A stretch of 7,622 nucleotides of DNA. It comes from Gammaproteobacteria bacterium (GTDB lineage Bacteria; Pseudomonadota; Gammaproteobacteria; Chromatiales; Chromatiaceae). The position numbers were made by a program, and so were the translations under genes. The stretch is taken from positions 14,746 through 22,367 of the forward strand of contig JADWMH010000008.1 of the NCBI GenBank assembly GCA_015767355.1. The letters are read 5' to 3'. The notes under the pieces were generated by a model, which was not told where the DNA came from, made no database searches, and saw only the letters and a program-made list of their open reading frames with translations. Positions 1-5,353 of this stretch are shown here, piece after piece (the stretch's first letter is position 1; each line of letters opens with the position of its first letter).

Positions 1-141
1 AACAAAAACCACAAACAAAAATCCTGCACATATTGGTACTTTAATTTTTGCATCATCCCTAAGATCTCTCCTGCGTCGAGATGACAAGCAGTAAACCGTG
101 AAGTAAAAAACGCATTTTCAACAGAATTATTTGAGTGATTC
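1..141. other. Leader region upstream of ubiU
   Basis: Non-coding AT-rich leader of ubiU. I found no convincing sigma-70 promoter and no FNR/ANR box of the form TTGAT-N4-ATCAA. The closest match, TTGAGTGATTCATG next to the start codon, has the wrong spacing and a poor right half. The only ribosome-binding signal before the ubiU ATG is a weak GAG at about 133-135. The real promoter may lie left of the window. Confidence 0.4.
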
Positions 142-1146
142 ATGACTTCTATAGAACTGGTTTGTCCGGCAGGTAATCTGCCTTCGCTGAAAGCGGCCAT
201 TGATAACGGCGCCGATGCGGTCTATCTGGGCTTCAGAGATGATACCAATGCCCGCCATTTCGCCGGGCTCAACTTTAGTCCAGCCAAGATGCGCCAGGGC
301 ATCGAGTATGCCCGGCAGCGGGGCCGGCGCGTCTTTCTGGCGCTCAATACCTATCCCCAGCCCGAAGGTTGGCAACGCTGGCAGAGTGCGGTGGACAATG
401 CCGCAGAGCTTGGGGTTGACGCGCTGATTGCAGCAGATATCGGGGTGCTCGACTATGCATCCGACAAGCATCCTGATCTCAATTTGCATCTCTCGGTTCA
501 GGGTTCCGCCACCAACTACGAGGCGCTGCAGTTCTATCGGGACAACTTCGGCGTCAAACGGGCCGTGCTTCCCCGGGTGCTCTCCATAAGCCAGGTGAAG
601 CATGTCATCGAGAACAGCCCTCTGCAGGTCGAAGTATTCGGTTTCGGCAGTCTGTGTGTCATGGTGGAGGGACGCTGCATCCTCTCCTCCTACGCCACCG
701 GGCGCTCTCCCAACACCTATGGCGCCTGCTCTCCCGCCAGTCACGTGGAGTGGCGCGAGACCGACCAGGGACTGGAGACCCGCCTGGGAGGCGTTCTGAT
801 CGAACGTCATGCAGAGGGGGAAAATGCGGGCTATCCGACCCTGTGCAAAGGGAGTTTCTGCGTCGGTGGCAATACCTATCACGCACTGGAGGAGCCCACC
901 AGCCTCAACACCCTGGAACTGCTGCCCCTACTGCTGCAGACTGGAGTCTCAGCAATCAAGATCGAGGGGCGGCAGCGCAGCCCGGTCTATGTGGCCCAGG
1001 TGACAAGAGTATGGCGTCAGGCTATCGATGCCTGCAAACGCGATCCTGATGCCTATACGCCACGGGCTGAGTGGATGCAGGAGCTGGCGAAGGTTTCCGA
1101 AGGAAGCCAGACAACCCTCGGCGCCTATCACAGGCCATGGCAATGA
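142..1146 (+). CDS. ubiU: UbiU, O2-independent ubiquinone hydroxylation factor (U32 family)
   Basis: 334 residues, close to the roughly 331 of E. coli UbiU (YhbU). UbiU pairs with UbiV as an iron-sulfur heterodimer in the cytoplasm that supports the ring hydroxylations of ubiquinone synthesis without oxygen, using prephenate as the oxygen source (known for the family). The N-terminus reads as the classical U32 start: ELVCPAGNLPSLKAAIDNGA, then AVYLG and DDTNARHFAGLNFS. Four cysteines expected to hold a [4Fe-4S] cluster are present at C172, C179, C196 and C235, each three residues beyond the E. coli positions as I recall them (169, 176, 193, 232). A further cysteine lies at C240. IKIEGRQRSPVYVAQV at about 272-287 is also a U32 hallmark. 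There is no signal peptide. The stop codon overlaps the ubiV start (ATGA), so the two genes should be translationally coupled. The start is chosen by homology because the ribosome-binding site is weak. Confidence 0.95.
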   Translation: MTSIELVCPAGNLPSLKAAIDNGADAVYLGFRDDTNARHFAGLNFSPAKMRQGIEYARQRGRRVFLALNTYPQPEGWQRWQSAVDNAAELGVDALIAADIGVLDYASDKHPDLNLHLSVQGSATNYEALQFYRDNFGVKRAVLPRVLSISQVKHVIENSPLQVEVFGFGSLCVMVEGRCILSSYATGRSPNTYGACSPASHVEWRETDQGLETRLGGVLIERHAEGENAGYPTLCKGSFCVGGNTYHALEEPTSLNTLELLPLLLQTGVSAIKIEGRQRSPVYVAQVTRVWRQAIDACKRDPDAYTPRAEWMQELAKVSEGSQTTLGAYHRPWQ

Positions 1147-2051
1147 AATTATCACTCGGACCCATTCTCTACTACTGGCCCAAACAGCAGGTGCTGGATT
1201 TTTATGCCGGGGTAGCAGAGAGCCCGGTGGATATCGTCTACCTGGGGGAGACCATCTGCTCAAAGCGTACCCTGATGCGCACCGAAGATTGGCTGCAACT
1301 GGCTGATAAACTGGCCGATACGGGTAAGGAGGTAGTGCTCTCTACCCTGGCATTGCTGGAGGCTGACTCTGAGCTGAAACGCCTGCGGCGCATCTGCAGC
1401 AACGGCATATACCCGGTCGAAGCCAACGATATGGGAGCGGTGCAGCTGATGCAGGGCAAGCCTTTCGTCTCCGGCCATAGCGTCAACGTCTATAACGACA
1501 GGACCCTGGCGCTGCTGGCGCGCCAGGGACTCAAACGCTGGGTGCTGCCTGTCGAACTGTCACACAAGACCCTGGCGGATATACAGGCCGGGCGTCCCGA
1601 CGGGGTGGAGACCGAGGTGTTCGCCTATGGACGGCTGCCGTTGGCCTATTCTGCTCGCTGCTTCACCGCCCGCGCGCATAATCTGCCCAAGGATGACTGT
1701 CAGTACCGCTGCCTTGACTACCCCGACGGCCTGCAACTGAAAGCTCAGGACGATACCCGCTTCCTGGCTCTCAACGGCATTCAGACACAGTCTGCTCATA
1801 CATTCAACCTGCTGTCCGAACTGGAACAGATGAGGAGATTGGGAGTGGATGTGGTGCGTATCAGCCCCCAGTCACACAAAACCGAAAAGGTAATCGAGAT
1901 CTTTTCAAAAGTGATGGCAGGCGAGCTGGACAGCTCTACAGGGAATGCCCTGCTTGAGAAGATGATGCCGACTGGACCCTGCGACGGCTACTGGCACGGC
2001 GATGCCGGCATGGCGCAGCGCGCCCGAACCGCCGCCGAGCAGATGGTATAA
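1143..2051 (+). CDS. ubiV: UbiV, O2-independent ubiquinone hydroxylation factor (U32 family)
   Basis: 302 residues from the ATG at 1143, similar to the roughly 290-300 of E. coli UbiV (YhbV). It is the second subunit of the UbiU-UbiV iron-sulfur heterodimer for anaerobic ubiquinone synthesis. The reading frame stays open further upstream (to an ATG at 1071), but the family N-terminus is MKLSLGPILYYWPK, so 1143 is the right start. It overlaps the ubiU stop as ATGA and has AGG at 1132-1134, 8 bases upstream. An ATG two codons earlier (1137) is a minor alternative. Cluster cysteines are at C39 (in YLGETICSKR), C173, C186 and C190, with the CX12CX3C spacing of E. coli C180, C193 and C197. FAYGRLPLAYSARC precedes the last three. 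It is a paralogue of ubiU, and the two genes probably come from an old duplication. An inverted repeat 29 bases after the stop may end the transcript. Confidence 0.95.
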   Translation: MKLSLGPILYYWPKQQVLDFYAGVAESPVDIVYLGETICSKRTLMRTEDWLQLADKLADTGKEVVLSTLALLEADSELKRLRRICSNGIYPVEANDMGAVQLMQGKPFVSGHSVNVYNDRTLALLARQGLKRWVLPVELSHKTLADIQAGRPDGVETEVFAYGRLPLAYSARCFTARAHNLPKDDCQYRCLDYPDGLQLKAQDDTRFLALNGIQTQSAHTFNLLSELEQMRRLGVDVVRISPQSHKTEKVIEIFSKVMAGELDSSTGNALLEKMMPTGPCDGYWHGDAGMAQRARTAAEQMV

Positions 2052-2080
2052 GTCTGGAAGATCAATGAAAAAAACTTTCA

Positions 2081-2152
2081 CCACAGATGCACACAGATAA
2101 ACACAGATTAAAAGATGTAAAAATATCTGTGTGCATCTGTGTTTATCCGTGG
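2081..2152. repeat. Inverted repeat made of 10-base units between ubiV and ubiT
   Basis: Two 28-base arms (2081-2108 and 2125-2152) around a 16-base AT-rich loop pair at 23 of 28 positions. Each arm is three tandem 10-base units: the left arm is NCACAGATNN three times (CCACAGATGC, ACACAGATAA, ACACAGATTA), and the right arm is the inverted form NNATCTGTGN, with one C for T in the last unit. The mismatches fall almost entirely in the spacer bases of the units. It resembles CACAGAT/ATCTGTG intergenic repeats that I recall from many proteobacterial genomes. It lies between convergent genes and could fold as a bidirectional terminator, but there is no clear T-run. Confidence 0.8.
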
Positions 2153-2208
2153 TTATACATTCAAACCAATTATCCCGTCAGCAGCGGCTGCGATGCTCCG
2201 CAGAAAAC

Positions 2209-2694
2209 CTAAGGCAGGCGTCCTACCAGGCTGGTGACGCCGTTGAGCAGCTTCAGCACCGGACCCATGCGGTCGTCCAGCTCAACAGAGTCGAGGAAAT
2301 TTTTCGCATAGAGACCCAGTTCTGTATCTCCACCCAGCCGTAGCCGGCGGTTGAAAAAGAGGGTGTCCGGGTCTTCTCGCCGGGTGGCCAGCAGCAGAAA
2401 GTCATAGACCGAGCCTTCAATGCTCAAGTCATCTTTTTTACTACCCGCCGCTGCGATCAGTTCCCCATCAGATAGGGTGATGCGGTAGGTGAGACGAGCG
2501 TCGCTGACGCGAATCATCATCACCCTGCCCTGCAGAAAATCCAGTTCGCCATCCTCCAGCTCCGGCGCAAATAACTTGTTCAGAATCTTCACCAGCACTT
2601 TGCTATTGACGGCGGTCGGGAGAATCCCCAAAGGCAGCGCCAGCGGCCTGGGCATCATCGGGGTGCGTGGCAAGGATGGGGAGAGCGTATTCAT
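2209..2694 (-). CDS. ubiT: UbiT, SCP2-domain lipid-binding ubiquinone factor
   Basis: 161 residues from the chosen start (E. coli UbiT/YhbT is 174). UbiT is the SCP2 sterol-carrier-like accessory factor of anaerobic ubiquinone synthesis, the counterpart of aerobic UbiJ, thought to bind isoprenoid intermediates for UbiU-UbiV and the Ubi enzymes. The PLALPLGILPTAVNSKVLVK stretch near the N-terminus is typical of UbiT. The SCP2 fold follows, with LEDGELDFLQGRVMMIRVSD, ADDLSIEG-like KDDLSIEGSVYDFLLLATRR, DPDTLFFNRRLRLGGDTELG and a C-terminal amphipathic helix. The frame opens at an ATG at 2706, but I prefer the ATG at 2694 because a GGAG sits at 2701-2704, 6 bases before it, while 2706 has no Shine-Dalgarno. 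It lies about 35 bases downstream of the tri-haem cytochrome gene on the same strand, so the two may be co-transcribed. It converges on ubiUV. Confidence 0.93.
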   Translation of the reverse strand: MNTLSPSLPRTPMMPRPLALPLGILPTAVNSKVLVKILNKLFAPELEDGELDFLQGRVMMIRVSDARLTYRITLSDGELIAAAGSKKDDLSIEGSVYDFLLLATRREDPDTLFFNRRLRLGGDTELGLYAKNFLDSVELDDRMGPVLKLLNGVTSLVGRLP

Positions 2695-2713
2695 CTGGGA
2701 CTCCATGGGGAAG

Positions 2714-2732
2714 TTTTAGGTTTTAGGTTTTA
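2714..2732. repeat. Short TTTTAGG tandem repeat
   Basis: Two full TTTTAGG heptamers and a partial third (TTTTA) run through the gap between the tri-haem cytochrome gene and ubiT. The last copy contains the cytochrome stop codon (TAA on the minus strand). It is probably a small slippage repeat, with no function evident. Confidence 0.6.
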
Positions 2733-3539
2733 TTCTATCTCAGCTTTCAGGTCGTATACAATCCTGTGACTGCCATGGCAATGGGCGCAGGCTTGCACCG
2801 CCAGTATTCCCAGACTGTGCCCGCTGTCGCCTTTGTCGATGCCTGTCTGCAGTTCATCCAGCAATTTCCGTGTCTTTTTCCCGAGGTAATACTCTTTGGC
2901 TTGCGGCTCCTTATGGCAGCTGTCACAGCTCGAGCGCAGAATCGAAATTCCGCTGCGCACATCTTTTAATGCGGCTTGCGCCCTGGCTTTATCATCGTCT
3001 TCAGCTGCGATCTTGATGCGGTTCACATCACGCATCAAGATTTTCATGAAATCCAGGTAGCTGGTCTCTTTACCATCCAGTTCCACGGAAACTTTGCTGA
3101 AATCAGGGCCGCGATAGATGGCCGCTACCTGCGCACGATAATCACTGTGGCAGCCCTTGCAACTGCTCTGCATTTTTTTCAATGCTTTGCCCAAAGCCTC
3201 GAACTCACCCTGCTTTGCAGCCGCCTCCAGTTTGTCCGCCCACTCCAGTTCCAGCTCATCCCTCCACTCAGGAACCATCTCGGCAATCTTGCGGTAATGC
3301 GTGACCAATCGTATCGCCCACTTTTCGGTGTGCGGCTGATCTTTCACTGCCATGTATTCATTCACCGCCTGAATCTCACGGCGCAGCTTGAACATGTTGT
3401 GGTGCCACACATTGCGCTTGTTTTCAGGTTTGTACCACTGCTTGAGCGAAGCTGGAGGCTTTTCCAGTGTGATCTGCCCTTCGGCATAAATAGTCGAAAA
3501 AGGCAGTGTCAGCAATAAAAAAATGAATAAGTAACGCAT
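2730..3539 (-). CDS. Periplasmic tri-haem cytochrome c with cytochrome c'-like helical modules
   Basis: 269 residues with a clear Sec signal peptide (MRYLFIFLLLTLPFSTIYA, cleavage near A19) and three CXXCH haem c sites: CKGCH at 127-131, CDSCH at 205-209 and CAHCH at 251-255. Each site closes a predicted helix-turn-helix with a similar ending (LKKMQSSCKGCH, GISILRSSCDSCH, ILAVQACAHCH). The first module, about 45-135, has the length and the CXXCHXXYR ending of class II cytochromes (c'/c556). The second and third are about 50-residue half modules. No catalytic domain is visible, so its likely job is electron transfer in the periplasm. I do not recognise a named family. The start is supported by AAGGA at 3547-3551, 7 bases before the ATG. 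It is divergent from the c-d1 gene across 256 bases and probably heads a transcript with ubiT. Confidence 0.88.
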   Translation of the reverse strand: MRYLFIFLLLTLPFSTIYAEGQITLEKPPASLKQWYKPENKRNVWHHNMFKLRREIQAVNEYMAVKDQPHTEKWAIRLVTHYRKIAEMVPEWRDELELEWADKLEAAAKQGEFEALGKALKKMQSSCKGCHSDYRAQVAAIYRGPDFSKVSVELDGKETSYLDFMKILMRDVNRIKIAAEDDDKARAQAALKDVRSGISILRSSCDSCHKEPQAKEYYLGKKTRKLLDELQTGIDKGDSGHSLGILAVQACAHCHGSHRIVYDLKAEIE

Positions 3540-3546
3540 GGTGTTT

Positions 3547-3551
3547 TCCTT
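3547..3551 (-). promoter_or_regulatory. Ribosome-binding site of the tri-haem cytochrome gene
   Basis: AAGGA on the minus strand, 7 bases before the ATG at 3539. It is the clearest Shine-Dalgarno sequence in the window and confirms that start. By contrast ubiU, the c-d1 gene and the SUMF1 gene have weak or no sites. Confidence 0.7.
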
Positions 3552-3590
3552 TATTAATGTACTATCTCGATAACATTGTACATGGAGGAA

Positions 3591-3689
3591 GGGTTGGGAT
3601 TTGCCTTTCAGGGCTGTAGAAAACAGGGATGTTTTATCAGAGCGTACATGGATGTATTCACAGCGGCGCTGAAAGGCTGATCCCGACCC
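3591..3689. repeat. About 100-base hairpin repeat (MITE/REP-like) in the divergent promoter
   Basis: Terminal arms of 21 bases (3591-3611 and 3669-3689) are complementary at 18 of 21 positions: the left arm begins GGGTTGGGATTTGCC and the right arm ends GGCTGATCCCGACCC. The complementarity continues loosely inward (GGCTGTAGAAAAC against the complement of GTATTCACAGCGGCG). The interior contains a degenerate direct repeat, ACAGGGATGTTTTATCA and ACATGGATGTATTCACA. This layout is that of a non-autonomous palindromic intergenic repeat. No reading frame lies inside it and I see no clear target-site duplication. Confidence 0.72.
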
Positions 3690-3795
3690 TGCACGGTATC
3701 AAAACAATGCACGGACTTAAAGATGTTACTGATTGATGATCCATTATACAATTTAGTCTTGATCTGAAAATGAATGAATCATAATTACTGAAAAA

Positions 3796-5337
3796 ATGAA
3801 ATATTTAACATTATCTCTCCTGTTGATGAGTTTAAATACTCCACTATTTGCTGAACTACCTGCTGCAGAGCCCATCTATCAGGAGCATTGCAGCGTCTGT
3901 CATGGTAAAAATCGCCTTGGCATTACCGGTCCTGCTTTGCTGCCTGAAAACCTGCGCCGCCTACGCAAGAAAAAGGCCTTCGCCACCATTGCGGAAGGCA
4001 GGGCCGCCACACAGATGCTGCCTTTTTCCGACAAACTGAACAGTGAACAGATCCAGGAGCTTGTCGACTATATTTTTACGCCGCTGGCAGAAACACCCGT
4101 GTGGGGCGAGAAGGAGATTCTCGCCAGTCATGTGACATATCCCGTCGAATCCCAAAGCGGCAAACCTGTTTTCGAGGCCGATCCCCTGAACCTGTTTCTG
4201 GTAGTCGAGTCGGGCGATCATCACGTCACCGTGCTCGACGGCGACAAATTCGAGCCAATTCACCGATTTGCATCGCGCTTCGCCCTGCATGGCGGGCCCA
4301 AGTACAACTCCACGGGGCGGTTCGTCTATTTCACCTCGCGAGATGGCTGGATCAGCAAGTTCGACATGTACCAGCTGAAGATGACGGCGGAAATCCGCGT
4401 GGGAATCAATGCGCGTAACAGCGCTATCTCCAGCGATGATCGTTTCCTGATCGTGGGCAACTATATGCCGAATACGCTGGTGATTCTTGATGCGTCAGAC
4501 CTCAGCCTGGTGAAAATTATTCCGGCTGTAGATAGCAAGGGAGAGAGTTCACGCATTTCGGCCGTGTACGATGCGCGGCCCCGCAAGAGCTTTATCGCCG
4601 CACTCAAAGACAGCCCGGAGGTGTGGGAAATCAGTTACGCCGATCCACCCCCGGCCGGTTTTGGCACATGGGTGCACGATTATCGCAAAGAGTCGGGAGA
4701 GGCGACCACAGAACAATTCCCGATTCGCCGCATCAAACTCGATGCAGTGCTGGACGACTTCTTTTTCGACCAGGAGTATGTGCATATCCTCAGCGCCTCG
4801 CGCAAAGGTGAAGGCCAGGTGGTTGATCTGGACCTTGGCCGCAAGGTTGCAGATCTTGCCATCCCCGGTATGCCGCATCTCAGTTCTGGAATCACCTGGA
4901 AACGAGGCGAGCAGACGCTGCTGGCAACCCCCAACCTCAAGGAGAGCGCCGTCACTATCGTTGACATGAAAAGCTGGAAGCCCATAAAAAAAATCCCTAC
5001 CCTGGGCTCCGGCTTCTTCATGCGCAGCCACGAAAACTCCCCCTATGCCTGGGTCGATGTCTTTTTCGGCAAGGACAAGGATGCCATGCACGTGATTGAC
5101 AAGCAGAGCCTGGAGATCGTAAAGACCCTGCGGCCGGCGCCCGGCAAGACATCAGCGCATGTGGAGTTCACCCGCGACGGCCGCTATGCGCTGGTCAGCA
5201 TCTGGGAAATGGACGGCGCACTGGTGATCTATGATGCAAAGACCCTGGAGGAGGTAAAGCGCATTCCCATGAAAAAACCAGTCGGAAAATATAACGTCTA
5301 CAACAAAATTACCCGCTCTGCCGGAACCAGCCATTAA
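3796..5337 (+). CDS. nirN: NirN-like cytochrome c-cytochrome d1 domain protein
   Basis: 513 residues. A Sec signal peptide (cleavage near A19) is followed by a small class I cytochrome c domain, about 22-98, with CSVCH at 32-36 and a likely axial Met at M74 (TQMLPF). An eight-bladed haem d1-type propeller fills about 108-513. HGGPKYNSTGRFVYFTSRDG at 165-184 carries H165, the likely proximal d1 ligand. H361 (GMPHLSSGITW), H412 (RSHENSPYAWVD) and H455 (SAHVEFTRDGRYALVS) are candidate active-site residues. The ending GKYNVYNKITRSAGTSH matches NirN and NirF rather than the nitrite reductase NirS. NirN (about 493 residues in Pseudomonas) is the periplasmic enzyme that oxidises dihydro-haem d1 to haem d1, and NirF usually lacks a haem c domain, so NirN is the best fit. 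No other d1 synthesis gene is present here, so a separate redox role is possible. There is no Shine-Dalgarno before the ATG; the signal peptide supports the start. Confidence 0.82.
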   Translation: MKYLTLSLLLMSLNTPLFAELPAAEPIYQEHCSVCHGKNRLGITGPALLPENLRRLRKKKAFATIAEGRAATQMLPFSDKLNSEQIQELVDYIFTPLAETPVWGEKEILASHVTYPVESQSGKPVFEADPLNLFLVVESGDHHVTVLDGDKFEPIHRFASRFALHGGPKYNSTGRFVYFTSRDGWISKFDMYQLKMTAEIRVGINARNSAISSDDRFLIVGNYMPNTLVILDASDLSLVKIIPAVDSKGESSRISAVYDARPRKSFIAALKDSPEVWEISYADPPPAGFGTWVHDYRKESGEATTEQFPIRRIKLDAVLDDFFFDQEYVHILSASRKGEGQVVDLDLGRKVADLAIPGMPHLSSGITWKRGEQTLLATPNLKESAVTIVDMKSWKPIKKIPTLGSGFFMRSHENSPYAWVDVFFGKDKDAMHVIDKQSLEIVKTLRPAPGKTSAHVEFTRDGRYALVSIWEMDGALVIYDAKTLEEVKRIPMKKPVGKYNVYNKITRSAGTSH

Positions 5338-5341
5338 CGGA

Positions 5342-5353
5342 TAATTATAATTA
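5342..5353. repeat. Perfect 12-base AT palindrome in the convergent gene gap
   Basis: TAATTATAATTA is its own reverse complement. It fills most of the 13-base gap between the c-d1 stop and the SUMF1-protein stop and includes the latter's TAA. It has no G-C stem, so it is unlikely to be a terminator by itself. Confidence 0.5.

Larger units (their letters stand above)
3540..3795. promoter_or_regulatory. Divergent promoter region between tri-haem cytochrome and c-d1 genes
   Basis: This 256-base spacer must hold the start signals for both divergent genes. Visible in it are an inverted pair ATGTAC (3557-3562) and GTACAT (3578-3583), whose centres are 21 bases apart, close to the cytochrome start; the hairpin repeat at 3591-3689; a direct repeat TGCACGG (3690-3696 and 3708-3714); and an AT-rich stretch at 3740-3795 before the c-d1 start. 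TATACA at 3745-3750 is a possible -10 for the rightward gene but has no good -35. I see no full FNR/ANR site. Confidence 0.5.

Noticed and set aside
131..144. Possible FNR/ANR box overlapping the ubiU start
   Set aside because: TTGA and TCAT halves are spaced 5 rather than 6 bases apart and the right half is a poor match. The position over the start codon is also unsuitable for activation.
127..882. Long minus-strand open frame of 251 codons opposite ubiU
   Set aside because: It lies wholly antisense to a well-conserved gene with family motifs in frame, and its translation has no recognisable domain. It is a shadow of ubiU codon use.
2181..2203. Small GC hairpins (GCAGC-G-GCTGC and CTGCG...CGCAG) after the ubiT stop as a terminator
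   Set aside because: The stems are only 5 pairs, overlap each other, and no T-run follows on the minus strand.
2976..3518. Plus-strand open frame of 180 codons opposite the tri-haem cytochrome
   Set aside because: It is antisense to a gene with a signal peptide, three CXXCH sites and a good ribosome-binding site.
3733..3772. TTGAT half sites upstream of the c-d1 gene as FNR/ANR sites
   Set aside because: Both TTGAT occurrences lack an ATCAA partner at the required 4-base spacing.
4549..5091. Minus-strand open frame of 180 codons opposite the c-d1 gene
   Set aside because: It is antisense to conserved propeller motifs, with no domain of its own.
3796..5337. Identification as the nitrite reductase NirS
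   Set aside because: The c domain is too short, the HGGPKY...SRDGW segment and the GTSH ending are those of NirN/NirF, and the protein is shorter than typical NirS.
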